A program made the position numbers and the translations under genes. From NCBI GenBank assembly GCA_050732695.1, contig JBOHRL010000033.1:104581-168580 (forward strand): 64,000 nucleotides of DNA, read 5' to 3'. The notes beneath the pieces are model-generated. The model was not told the DNA's origin, did not search any database, and saw nothing but the letters and a program-made list of their open reading frames with translations. Shown in pieces: positions 7,394 to 19,007 of this stretch. Position 1 is the stretch's first letter. The number at the start of each line of letters is the position of its first letter. The DNA is from JBFFZF01 sp050732695. GTDB lineage: Bacteria; Gemmatimonadota; Gemmatimonadetes; Longimicrobiales; RSA9.

Positions 7394-10135
7394 ATGGTAA
7401 CAGCGAAGTACGGAGTCCGCGGGCTCCTGGTGATGGTGGGCCTGATGCTGGCGACGACGGCGCCGGTTCTCGCGCAGACTGCGAGCCTTCGCGGGCGAGT
7501 CGGGAATGACGCGGGCCAGGCACTGAGCGGAGCCCAGATCGCGGTCACGAATCTTTCGACCGGCTCGACGACGGGGACGCTGACGGGTGGTGACGGCACG
7601 TACACGCTGACCCTTCGGCCAGGCATTCAATACAGGGTCGAAGTCCGTATGCTTGGCTTCGGTGCCGAGGTCGTCGAGTCGCTGCGGCTGACGGATGGCG
7701 AGAACCGGGCATTGGATTTCACGCTCGGGACAGAGGCGGTATCGATCGAGGCGCTCGAGATCTTTGCGGAACGTGCGATCGATCGGCGCACGCCGGTCGC
7801 GTATACGAACGTCGACAGGGTGCAGATCGATCGGCAACTCGCATCGCGCGACATCCCTCTGGTTCTGAATACGACGCCGAGTGTGTACGCGACGATGCAG
7901 GGTGGCGGTGCCGGCGATGCGCGGGTGAACGTGCGCGGTTTCACGCAACGCAACATCGGCGTGATGATCAATGGCGTTCCGGTGAACGACATGGAGAACG
8001 GCTGGGTGTACTGGTCGAACTGGGACGGTGTGGGTGACGCGACGTCATCGATCCAGCTGCAACGGGGCCTGAGCGCGGTGAATCTCGCGACGCCCTCGAT
8101 CGGCGGCACACTCAACATCATCACGGACCCGTCGTCGATGAATCGGCGGCTGATGGTCAAGCAGGAATTCGGCAATGACGGGTTCTTGAAGACGACGGCG
8201 CAGGTCTCGTCGGGACTTCTGGGAGACCGGTTTGCACTCATGGCTGCCGGTGTGCGGAAGACCGGCGATGGTGTGATCGATGGGACGTGGACGGATGCGT
8301 GGGCCTACTATCTGGCGGCCGCGTACATCATCAACGGCAGGAACCGGCTGGATCTCTTCGCGCTGGGCGCGCCGCAAATGCACGGCCAGCTCGCGTTCAA
8401 GCAGAACATTGCGGCGTTCAGCCACGAGTACGCGAGTGGGCTCGATGACTACGACCAAGCCGCGCTGGACCGCTATCCTGAGGCGTCATCGGGCCGCACG
8501 TACAATCAGAACTTCAATCGAGTGACGGTTCCGTACAACGGTCAGCAGCACTACGCGGGCTCGATCATGGATCGTCATGACGATGCCTTCCTGAACGAAC
8601 GCGTGAATCACTTCCACAAGCCGCAGGTCAACCTCAACTGGTACTCGCAGCTCAGTTCCAACCTGCTGTGGTCGACGGTTGCCTACTACTCGGGCGGGAA
8701 GGGCGGCGGTTCTGGCACGATTGGCAGTTTCCTCTACAACACGGATGGTCCGTCCCGCATCATCGACTGGGATGCGACGATCAATCGCAACCAGACCAAT
8801 CTCCAGGGTGACGGCCGAGCGGCCTCGCGTGGCATCCTGCGCAGCAGTCGCAACAACCAGTGGACGATCGGCGCAATCTCGAAGCTGAAGGCACAGGTCA
8901 CGCCCGAGATCGTGCTGGAAGTCGGGGCCGATTGGCGCACCGCGGAGATCGAACATTATCGCGACGTCGTGGACCTGCTGGGCGGCGACTACTACCCGTG
9001 CACGGGCGGCTGTGCAAGCGAGTTCTGGTCGAACCCTGGCGAGTTCGAGGTCGGCCTCGGCGACCGGATCGACTACTTCAACACGAATACCGTGGACTGG
9101 GTGGGCGGCTTCATCCAGAGCGAGTACGCGAAAGACCGCCTTTCCGCCTATGGCATGCTCGGTCTGTCGACGATCAGGTACACGCTCATCGATCACTTCC
9201 GGCGTGACGATGTCACCGGTCAGGCGATCGAACTCGAGTCCGACAACATCGGCGGTGTGCAGATCAAGGGTGGCGGACTGGTCAATGTCACGGACGCGCT
9301 CGACCTGTTTGTCAATGGCGGGTACGTAGCAAAAGTCCCGATCTTCGACGACGTCATCAACGATGTGAACGTGCTGTTGAATGACGATCCGAAGAACGAA
9401 AAGTTCACGTCGTTCGAGGCAGGCGCGACGTACCGGTCGCAGACCGCGCCCGTCACGCTGAAGGGCAACGTCTACTACACGACGTGGAACGACCGTGCGC
9501 AGACCAACCGCTTCTTCGATGAGAACGGCGAAGACTACTTCGTGACACTGACGGGTCTCGACCAGCGGCACATGGGCGTCGAGATGGAAGCGGCCTGGCA
9601 GCCGTCGGAACGGCTGCGCTTCGATCTCGCCGGATCCGTGGGCAACTGGAAGTATACGGCGGATGTGGACGGCCGCTACAGCCCCGAAGGCGCCGACACG
9701 ACATTCACGTATGACTTCTACATCGACGGCTTGAAAGTCGGAGACGCGCCGCAGACGCAGTTCGCCTTCGGTGCCATGGTGTTCCCGACGCCCGGGCTGT
9801 TCGTGCAGGCGGTGGGCAAGAGCTACTTCAGCAACTACGCCGACTTCAACCCGTTCGATCGCACGGACCCGGCCGACCGCACGCAGAGCTGGAAAGTGCC
9901 GAACTACTCGGTGTTCGACCTGCACGCGGGGTACGACTTGAACATGCCTGCTGTCGGTTCACGAGTCCGCCTCTTTGCCAACGTGTTCAATCTGTTCGAC
10001 ACGGTGTACGTACAGGATGCGCTGGACAATTCGAGCTTCAACGGGTTCGCACCGCTCGACCACGAGGCCGACGACGCCGAGGTATTCATGGGATTGCCTC
10101 GTACGTTCACACTCGGACTCCAGATCATCCGCTAG
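7394..10135 (+). CDS. TonB-dependent receptor with carboxypeptidase-regulatory-like domain
   Basis: A 913-residue outer-membrane receptor for TonB-driven uptake; the substrate is unknown. It has a signal peptide ending APVLAQ (about residue 28), a carboxypeptidase-D regulatory-like domain (about 30-115, GRVGNDAGQALSGAQIAV), a plug domain (about 130-250, with VNVRGFTQRNIGVMINGVPVND and GGTLNIIT), and a long beta-barrel rich in Tyr, Trp and Asn. It ends in FTLGLQIIR. This layout resembles SusC-like and other Bacteroidota or Gemmatimonadota receptors, but no SusD-like partner is present. I chose 7394 over the in-frame 7310 because the signal peptide then starts normally and GGAGGG precedes it. 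It stands alone and converges on add. Confidence 0.9.
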   Translation: MVTAKYGVRGLLVMVGLMLATTAPVLAQTASLRGRVGNDAGQALSGAQIAVTNLSTGSTTGTLTGGDGTYTLTLRPGIQYRVEVRMLGFGAEVVESLRLTDGENRALDFTLGTEAVSIEALEIFAERAIDRRTPVAYTNVDRVQIDRQLASRDIPLVLNTTPSVYATMQGGGAGDARVNVRGFTQRNIGVMINGVPVNDMENGWVYWSNWDGVGDATSSIQLQRGLSAVNLATPSIGGTLNIITDPSSMNRRLMVKQEFGNDGFLKTTAQVSSGLLGDRFALMAAGVRKTGDGVIDGTWTDAWAYYLAAAYIINGRNRLDLFALGAPQMHGQLAFKQNIAAFSHEYASGLDDYDQAALDRYPEASSGRTYNQNFNRVTVPYNGQQHYAGSIMDRHDDAFLNERVNHFHKPQVNLNWYSQLSSNLLWSTVAYYSGGKGGGSGTIGSFLYNTDGPSRIIDWDATINRNQTNLQGDGRAASRGILRSSRNNQWTIGAISKLKAQVTPEIVLEVGADWRTAEIEHYRDVVDLLGGDYYPCTGGCASEFWSNPGEFEVGLGDRIDYFNTNTVDWVGGFIQSEYAKDRLSAYGMLGLSTIRYTLIDHFRRDDVTGQAIELESDNIGGVQIKGGGLVNVTDALDLFVNGGYVAKVPIFDDVINDVNVLLNDDPKNEKFTSFEAGATYRSQTAPVTLKGNVYYTTWNDRAQTNRFFDENGEDYFVTLTGLDQRHMGVEMEAAWQPSERLRFDLAGSVGNWKYTADVDGRYSPEGADTTFTYDFYIDGLKVGDAPQTQFAFGAMVFPTPGLFVQAVGKSYFSNYADFNPFDRTDPADRTQSWKVPNYSVFDLHAGYDLNMPAVGSRVRLFANVFNLFDTVYVQDALDNSSFNGFAPLDHEADDAEVFMGLPRTFTLGLQIIR

Positions 10136-10305
10136 TCATTGGGATCCGAAGCGATGCCCCACCGTCTCGCGGCGCAGACGGTGGGGCGAACGGGCTTGCC
10201 GTGCTTCGTGATCACGATGCCTTCGGCGTCCAGCGCATCGATCAGCGCCAGGCACTGCTCCTTGAAGCGGGCAACCCCCATCGTTTTTGCCAATCGATCG
10301 CCCAT
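10132..10305 (-). pseudogene. Remnant of a Phd/YefM-type antitoxin
   Basis: The 57-residue reading frame contains VARFKEQCLALID followed by GIVITKHGKPV, the conserved core of Phd/YefM-family type II antitoxins (N-terminal DNA-binding region and the VITKxGKPV block). After KPV the frame diverges: the usual A-R-hydrophobic continuation and the toxin-neutralising C-terminal tail are absent. The coding sequence instead runs through a 12-bp-stem hairpin (10156-10187) and ends beside the TonB receptor stop. No toxin gene lies next to it. The ATG at 10305 is the best start; a TTG overlapping the add stop extends the frame to 10353. It is either a decayed orphan antitoxin or a shortened DNA-binding remnant. 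Confidence 0.55.
10156..10187. terminator. Strong bidirectional hairpin between the TonB receptor and add
   Basis: A perfect 12-bp inverted repeat (GCCCCACCGTCT with AGACGGTGGGGC) encloses an 8-base loop, 21 bp after the TonB-receptor stop. It lies between convergent transcription units, so it can serve both directions. Neither side has a U-tract. It overlaps the coding frame of the antitoxin remnant. Confidence 0.7.
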
Positions 10306-10349
10306 CCGTGCCGGTGATACCGAGGCGTGGCGAGCTTCGCCCGGTCGTC

Positions 10350-11390
10350 TCAATCGCCGAGCAATTCGTGGATTTCACGATCTACGGTTGCGACGAGCGT
10401 GGCCCTCTCGGCATGGTGGAGGAACGCACTCTGGAAGCCCATGCGTGCGACGGTGCACAGCTCGGGCCACGTGAAGCCAAGGTGCTCGTGTGCGCGCAGG
10501 AACTCGTCGGTCATGGTCGTGCCGCTCATCAGTCGGTTATCGGTGTTGAGGGAGACAACGAGGCCGGCATCGAAGAAGCGGCGGAGCGGGTGCGATGCGA
10601 AGCTCTCGGACACACGCGTCTGGACGTTGGACGTCAGACAGATCTCGATCGGAATGCGAAAATCGTTGACATAGGCGAACAATTCGGGATCTTCGGCGAG
10701 CCGCGTCCCGTGGCCGATGCGACGGGCGCCGCAGTCGTGAATGGCCTGGTGGATCGATTCGGGGCCGAAGGCTTCACCGGCATGAACGGTGACCGGCAGA
10801 TTGGCGTCTGCGGCGAGCTTGAAGGCGTCACGGTGCGCGGCGGGCGGGTGGCCTTTTTCGGGACCGGCCAGATCGAACGCGACGACACCACGGTTCTTGA
10901 AGTCGACGGCGACGCGTGCGATCTCGACGGATGTCGACGTTTCCGTGTTACGAAGGGCACAGAGGATGGTTCCGGTTCGCGTCCCGAAGTCATCATCTGC
11001 GCGGCTGAAACCACGCAGTGTGGCCTCGACGACCTGATGCATGTCGAGACCATTCCGGGTATTGAGCCAGGGAGAGAAGCGGACTTCCATATAGCGGACG
11101 TTCTCGGCCGCCCCATCCTCGACGAGTTCGTACGCGACACGCTCGAGGGCATCGGCGGTCTGGAGCACGGACAGTGTGGTTGTGAAGCGGGCCAGGTAAT
11201 CCACCAGATTGCGGGCATCGGTCACGTGCATGTACTTCGCCAGTTCCGCCACATCGCGGACCGGCAGAGTCTGATTGTGTTCGCGAGCCAGCTCGAGCAG
11301 CGATGCCGGACGGATACTGCCATCGAGATGCACGTGGAGGTCCGTCTTCGGCAATGCCGCGAGGCGGCGCCGCATCGTGTCGTCGCTCAT
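10350..11390 (-). CDS. add: Adenosine deaminase
   Basis: A 346-residue enzyme of the amidohydrolase superfamily that deaminates adenosine to inosine in purine salvage. Zinc ligands and catalytic residues are visible in order: H19 and H21 (DLHVHLDGS), H203 and E206 (HAGE), H227 (GHGTRL) and D284 (LNTDNRLMSGTT). The SGTTMTDE block fits adenosine rather than adenine deaminase, although specificity cannot be proven from motifs. It lies 35 bp downstream of ppdK on the same strand, at the end of the purine-related run. Confidence 0.9.
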   Translation of the reverse strand: MSDDTMRRRLAALPKTDLHVHLDGSIRPASLLELAREHNQTLPVRDVAELAKYMHVTDARNLVDYLARFTTTLSVLQTADALERVAYELVEDGAAENVRYMEVRFSPWLNTRNGLDMHQVVEATLRGFSRADDDFGTRTGTILCALRNTETSTSVEIARVAVDFKNRGVVAFDLAGPEKGHPPAAHRDAFKLAADANLPVTVHAGEAFGPESIHQAIHDCGARRIGHGTRLAEDPELFAYVNDFRIPIEICLTSNVQTRVSESFASHPLRRFFDAGLVVSLNTDNRLMSGTTMTDEFLRAHEHLGFTWPELCTVARMGFQSAFLHHAERATLVATVDREIHELLGD

Positions 11391-11425
11391 ATCGTGGTCA
11401 TGTCGAGATGTGCTCGGTGGCGAGT

Positions 11426-14206
<2,781 letters not shown>

Positions 14207-14292
14207 GATTCGCTTCCAGGGAGGGGTTCGTCAGTGGGAGCATGCGGGATGAATCGAGAAAGGGCAATAGAATCGTATCCGTCAACCAGAAA

Positions 14293-14328
14293 CCAGCCCC
14301 GGAAACCAGCCCCGGAAACGCCGTTTCC
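14293..14328. repeat. Two 13-bp direct repeats and a small hairpin between purF and ppdK
   Basis: The unit CCAGCCCCGGAAA occurs twice in tandem (14293-14305 and 14306-14318). A short inverted repeat GGAAAC-GCC-GTTTCC (14314-14328) lies just after the purF stop on the minus strand. This may be a weak terminator for purF, or a remnant of slippage duplication. There is no U-tract. Confidence 0.45.
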
Positions 14329-14331
14329 AGC

Positions 14332-15705
14332 CTAGCACCGCGTCGATGCAGGCCGGCCCATCTCGAGATCGACCAGAGGCGCGGCGTAGTCGCCCGAAAA
14401 GCATGCGTCACAGAATGGACCGTATTCGGCTACGGCGGCGTGCATGCCTTCGAGGGAGAGGTAGCCCAGTGAATCGACGTCGAGGTGCCTGCGGATTTCC
14501 TCGATGGAATAGCGCGCGCCGATCAGCTCTTCCTTGGTCGGCATGTCGATGCCGTAATAGCATGGCGAGATGACGGGCGGGCTCGCCACGCGGAAATGGA
14601 TCTGGCTTGCGCCGGCTTCGCGTATGAGCGAAATCAGGCCGCGGCTGGTCGTGCCACGGACGAGCGAGTCATCGACGACGATCACGCGTTTGCCATCGAT
14701 CGCGTCGCGCACGGTGTTGTACTTGATGCGAACGCGGAAATCGCGACCCTTCTGAGTCGGGTGAATGAACGTTCGGCCGACATAATGATTGCGGATGAGG
14801 CCCAACTCGTAAGGGATTCCACTCTGCTCGGAGAACCCGAGTGCGGCCGAGTTGGACGAGTCGGGAACGCTGAAGACGCAGTCCGCATCGACGGGCTGTT
14901 CGCGTGCGAGCTGGCGGCCGAAGGCGCGGCGGGCCTTGTCGACGCTTGCACCCCAGACGCGCGAGTCCGGGCGAGCGAAATAGACGAGTTCGAAGATGCA
15001 AGGAGACCGGCGGGCCGGCTCGAGCGATTCGAGTTCGATGAGTTCGCCGTTCTCGATCTTGATGATCGAGCCGGGTTCGGGCTCGCACGTGATCTGCGCG
15101 CCAATCAGGTCGAGCGCGCACGTCTCGCTCGCGGCGACCCAGCCGCCCCGGGCACGACCAATGACGAGCGGGCGGAAGCCCCACGGATCACGCGCACAAT
15201 AGAGCGTGTCACCCACCGTGATCAGGACGCTGAACGCGCCCACAAGGCGGGACAGCGCTTCCCGGATCTGGTCATCGAGCGAGGATTGTCTCGATCGCGC
15301 AATCAGGTGGACGATCGTCTCGGTGTCGACTGTCGTCTGAAAGAGCGCGCCCTCCTGTTCGAGTTCGTCACGCAGCAATTGCGCGTTCGTGATGTTGCCG
15401 TTGTGGACGACGGCGAGGTCACCCTTGTGGTAGCGGACGAGAATCGGCTGTGCGTTCGCGACACCGGCGCCGCCCGCCGTCGAGTAGCGCACATGGCCGA
15501 GCGCGGTCCGGCCCGGCATCGACGCGATCTGCGAATCATTGAAGGCCTCGACGACGAGCCCGGTCGCCCGGTGCAGGTACGCGCGCCCATTCGATGATGT
15601 GATGATGCCCGCCGCCTCCTGGCCGCGATGCTGAAGAGCGTAGAGGCCCATGAACGCGACCTCTGCCGCCCGATCAATGTCCTGTACTCCGACGATACCG
15701 CACAT
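14332..15705 (-). CDS. purF: Amidophosphoribosyltransferase PurF
   Basis: A 457-residue enzyme for the first committed step of purine synthesis, PRPP + glutamine to phosphoribosylamine. I chose the ATG at 15705 because it gives M-C-G-I-V-G, with Cys2 as the N-terminal nucleophile after Met removal; the frame upstream to 16176 is antisense-type sequence. The class II glutaminase domain is N-terminal (about 1-230, LQHRGQEAAGI, HNGNITN). The phosphoribosyltransferase domain has the PRPP loop VIVVDDSLVRGTT (about 330-343). C-terminal cysteines (FCDACFSGDY) recall the Fe-S type of PurF. It is the last purine gene of the run, 10 bp after purL. Confidence 0.96.
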   Translation of the reverse strand: MCGIVGVQDIDRAAEVAFMGLYALQHRGQEAAGIITSSNGRAYLHRATGLVVEAFNDSQIASMPGRTALGHVRYSTAGGAGVANAQPILVRYHKGDLAVVHNGNITNAQLLRDELEQEGALFQTTVDTETIVHLIARSRQSSLDDQIREALSRLVGAFSVLITVGDTLYCARDPWGFRPLVIGRARGGWVAASETCALDLIGAQITCEPEPGSIIKIENGELIELESLEPARRSPCIFELVYFARPDSRVWGASVDKARRAFGRQLAREQPVDADCVFSVPDSSNSAALGFSEQSGIPYELGLIRNHYVGRTFIHPTQKGRDFRVRIKYNTVRDAIDGKRVIVVDDSLVRGTTSRGLISLIREAGASQIHFRVASPPVISPCYYGIDMPTKEELIGARYSIEEIRRHLDVDSLGYLSLEGMHAAVAEYGPFCDACFSGDYAAPLVDLEMGRPASTRC

Positions 15706-15715
15706 TGCTTTATTC

Positions 15716-18019
15716 TCAGCCCGCCGATCGGTCCATGAGTCGTGGAATCGCCGTGCTCCAGACCTCTGCAAGGTCGCGCACGGATGCATCGAGATGGACG
15801 CGCCCCGCTCGAATCGAGAATCCCGCGTCCTCGCCCTGGTTGCCCACCTCGCCCAGTACGGCCGCCGGGACACCATGTTGCGCCGCCACACGCAGGACCG
15901 TGTCGACATTCGACTCGACGCAGGAGACGACGACGCGGCCGTGCGCTTCACCGAACAGGAGCGGCGCCGCATCGAGTCCATCCTCGAGAGTGACGTCCGT
16001 CCCGAACATGGTTTCGCCAGCGATCGCACATTCGGCGAGGCAGACCGCGAGGCCGCCTTCCGCGCAGTCATGTGCGCTTCGCAGCGCCCGCATGCCCACG
16101 AGTTCGAGTACTGTCTCCTGGAGCGCGCGCTCCGCTGTGAGATCGACGGCCGGTGCATCGCCGGCAACCAGACCATGAATCACCTTGAGGTACTCGCTTC
16201 CACCCAGTTCCTTCGTGTTGTGGCCGAGCAGGACAATGACATCGCCGCTTGCGCGGAATGCATTGCCGACAACGAACGAAACGTCGTCGATCACGCCGAC
16301 CATACCGACGACCGGTGTCGGGTAGATCGCGCCCGTCGGACTCTCGTTGTAGAGCGAAACGTTGCCGCTGACAACGGGCGTATCGAACGCCTCGCAGGCC
16401 TCCGCCATGCCGAGAACGGCTTCGCGCATCTGGGAATAGATCTCGGGCCGAAGCGGGCTGCCGAAGTTCAGATTGTCGGTCACCGCGCGCGGCCGAGCGC
16501 CGACGCACACCAGGTTGCGTGCGGCTTCGGCCATGGCGCCCTGTGCACCGGCGCGCGGATTCAGGTACACGTACCGGCCGTTGCAGTCGACGGTTGCGGC
16601 AATACCGCGCTTCGTGCCGCGGATACGCAGCACGCCGGCATCGCCGCCCGGTCCGACCACCGTGTTCGTGCGGACCGTCGTATCGTACTGGTTGTAGACC
16701 CATCGCTTGGAAGCGATGGTCGGCGAAGCCAGCAGGCGTAGCAGCACCTTGACCGGGTGAGCCACGGCCGGCTGAAGGTGCGACGGCTCGGGCGACCACG
16801 CGCGCAGCGCGCGAACCTCGTTGGACTCGCGGGCATCCCGCACGTACGTCGGACAACCATCCACGAGGTCCTCGCCCGGGATCTCGCAGACGATCTCGCC
16901 GTTCTCACGAACGCGATACAGGCCATCGCCCGTGACATGGCCGATCACGGCCGCCTCGAGCTCCCATTTCTCGAGAATGCCGCGGACCGCAACCTCATGG
17001 CCCGACTTCGCGACCACCAGCATGCGCTCCTGCGATTCGGAAAGCAGGATCTCATAGGGCGTCATTCCCGTCTCACGCACTGGCACGAGCGCCGTATCGA
17101 TGTCGACGCCGGTCCCGGCGCGCGCCGCCATCTCGCTCGAGGATGAGGCGAGACCGGCAGCGCCCATGTCCTGAATGCCGACGATGTGCCCGCTCCGGAT
17201 GAGTTCGAGCGACGCTTCCAACAGCAACTTCTCCGTGAACGGATCGCCGACCTGGACCTGCGGCCGCTTCGCGTCAGAATCATCGGAGAGTTCTTCACTC
17301 GCGAACGTTGCACCGTGAATGCCATCCCGGCCCGTGCGCGCCCCGACGGCGATGATCGGATTGCCGACGCCCGACGCATACGCGCGCATCAGATCGTCCG
17401 TCTTCATGAGGCCGATCGCCATCGCGTTCACGATCGGATTGCCTTCATACGCGTCGTCGAAGTAGACCTCCCCGCCGAGGTTCGGGATGCCAACGCAGTT
17501 GCCGTAATCGCCGATTCCCTTCACGACTCCGGCGAAAAGATACCGCACGCGGGGCCGTTGCAGTGAACCGAAGCGAAGCGAGTCGAGCACAGCGATCGGC
17601 CGGGCGCCCATGGTGAACACATCGCGCAGAATGCCGCCCACGCCGGTCGCCGCGCCCTGGTACGGTTCGACAGCGGACGGGTGATTGTGCGACTCGATCT
17701 TGAACGCGAGCGCGAACCCGTCGCCGATGTCGATGACACCGGCGTTCTCGCCCGGGCCCTGAAGTACCCATGGTGCCCTGGTCGGCAGCTTGCGAAGCAA
17801 CGGTTTCGAGTTCTTGTACCCGCAGTGTTCCGACCACAATGCACTGAAGACGCCAAGCTCGGTGAAGGTCGGCTCGCGGCCCAGGATGCCGAGGATACGC
17901 TCGTACTCGTCCGTCGAGAGCCCGTGCTCGGCGGCAAGCTGAGGCGTGATCTCGGGGTCACCCGGACGGGAGGCGAGTGCGGTTCCCACAGTCCCGCCCG
18001 GATTCGCGTTCGCGTTCAT
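15716..18019 (-). CDS. purL: Phosphoribosylformylglycinamidine synthase subunit PurL
   Basis: A 767-residue synthetase subunit of the PurLQS complex, converting FGAR to FGAM with ATP and ammonia delivered from PurQ. Family blocks visible include ALWSEHCGYKNSKPLL (about 64-79), VLQGPGENAGVIDIG, SHNHPSAVEPYQGAATGVGG, QDMGAAGLASSSSEMAARAG, and the C-terminal HDCAEGGLAVCLAE. The length matches the short PurL type that needs separate PurQ and PurS, both encoded immediately upstream. Its ATG overlaps the purQ stop by four bases. Confidence 0.97.
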   Translation of the reverse strand: MNANANPGGTVGTALASRPGDPEITPQLAAEHGLSTDEYERILGILGREPTFTELGVFSALWSEHCGYKNSKPLLRKLPTRAPWVLQGPGENAGVIDIGDGFALAFKIESHNHPSAVEPYQGAATGVGGILRDVFTMGARPIAVLDSLRFGSLQRPRVRYLFAGVVKGIGDYGNCVGIPNLGGEVYFDDAYEGNPIVNAMAIGLMKTDDLMRAYASGVGNPIIAVGARTGRDGIHGATFASEELSDDSDAKRPQVQVGDPFTEKLLLEASLELIRSGHIVGIQDMGAAGLASSSSEMAARAGTGVDIDTALVPVRETGMTPYEILLSESQERMLVVAKSGHEVAVRGILEKWELEAAVIGHVTGDGLYRVRENGEIVCEIPGEDLVDGCPTYVRDARESNEVRALRAWSPEPSHLQPAVAHPVKVLLRLLASPTIASKRWVYNQYDTTVRTNTVVGPGGDAGVLRIRGTKRGIAATVDCNGRYVYLNPRAGAQGAMAEAARNLVCVGARPRAVTDNLNFGSPLRPEIYSQMREAVLGMAEACEAFDTPVVSGNVSLYNESPTGAIYPTPVVGMVGVIDDVSFVVGNAFRASGDVIVLLGHNTKELGGSEYLKVIHGLVAGDAPAVDLTAERALQETVLELVGMRALRSAHDCAEGGLAVCLAECAIAGETMFGTDVTLEDGLDAAPLLFGEAHGRVVVSCVESNVDTVLRVAAQHGVPAAVLGEVGNQGEDAGFSIRAGRVHLDASVRDLAEVWSTAIPRLMDRSAG

Positions 18020-18750
18020 GCGCGCTCCGCCGCCAGCGTCGACCCGCCGATCGTTGCGCCGTGTCCAAGTGCATCGCGCAAGGACTGGAACACGCCGAGG
18101 CCGTCCGTCGAACCGAGCAGAGCTTCGACCGAACGTTCGGGGTGCGGCATCATGCCCATGATGTTGCCGGCTTCGTTCACGATGCCGGCAATGTTGCGCA
18201 TCGAGCCGTTCGCGTTCCCCTCATCGGTTGCGTCGCCGTTCTCGTCTGTATAACGAAAGATTATGCGACCTTCCTCCTCGAGCGCATCGAGCGTGGCTTG
18301 CTCGGCAACGTAGTTGCCTTCGCCATGTGCGATGTGCAGGCGCAGGATCTGGCCTGGCCGGTAGGTGCTCGTGAATGCAGTGTCGGTGTTCTCGACGCGC
18401 ACGCGAACGCGCTCGCCCTGGAACTTGAGAGAGCGGTTGCGGATGAGAGCACCAGGCAGAAGCCCTGCCTCGCACAGGATCTGGAAGCCATTGCAGATCC
18501 CGAGCAGGGGCCGTCCGCCGGCCGCCCAGCGCTGGACAGCGCCCATGATCGGGCTGAAGCGGGCGATGGCGCCGGCGCGCAGGTAATCGCCATAGCTGAA
18601 CCCTCCGGGCAGGATCACGGCATCGCAGTTGCCGAGATCGATCTCGCGATGCCAGACGAAGTACGCCTCTTCACGCAGGACCTCGGTGAAGGCCTTGTAG
18701 CAGTCGTAGTCGCAATTCGAACCGGGGAAGGTGACGATCGCGACGCGCAT
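18016..18750 (-). CDS. purQ: Phosphoribosylformylglycinamidine synthase subunit PurQ
   Basis: A 244-residue class I glutamine amidotransferase supplying ammonia to PurL. The nucleophile C86 is in LLGICNGFQIL, preceded by the oxyanion segment LPGGFSYGDYLRAG. The His-Glu pair is in the C-terminal MPHPERSVE. It is compactly coupled: it starts in a TGATG overlap with purS and ends in an ATGA overlap with purL. Confidence 0.96.
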   Translation of the reverse strand: MRVAIVTFPGSNCDYDCYKAFTEVLREEAYFVWHREIDLGNCDAVILPGGFSYGDYLRAGAIARFSPIMGAVQRWAAGGRPLLGICNGFQILCEAGLLPGALIRNRSLKFQGERVRVRVENTDTAFTSTYRPGQILRLHIAHGEGNYVAEQATLDALEEEGRIIFRYTDENGDATDEGNANGSMRNIAGIVNEAGNIMGMMPHPERSVEALLGSTDGLGVFQSLRDALGHGATIGGSTLAAERA

Positions 18751-19007
18751 CAGGCGGAACCTCCGATCGCGATCTCATAGTCCTCGGTTACGGGATTGGC
18801 GAGCAGCTTGCGACACATCTCGTCGGCGGTCGTGCGGGCGCCATCGGGTGAATCCGCGAGCAGGCGAAGGCGCAGCAGCTTGCCGACGCGAACGTCCTCG
18901 ACTTCGTCAAACTCGAGGGAGCGGAGTGCGCCGTGAATCGCCTTGCCCTGTGGGTCCAGGAGCCCGGGCCGCGGTGTGATGCGAACCTCAACCATGAATT
19001 CGTTCAC
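18750..19007 (-). CDS. purS: Phosphoribosylformylglycinamidine synthase subunit PurS
   Basis: An 85-residue small subunit that bridges PurL and PurQ. It has the family opening VEVRITPRPGLLDPQGKAI, where Leu-Asp-Pro-Gln-Gly is characteristic, and the later VRVGKLLRLRL strand. It overlaps the pssA stop by four bases and the purQ start by one. Confidence 0.95.
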   Translation of the reverse strand: MNEFMVEVRITPRPGLLDPQGKAIHGALRSLEFDEVEDVRVGKLLRLRLLADSPDGARTTADEMCRKLLANPVTEDYEIAIGGSA

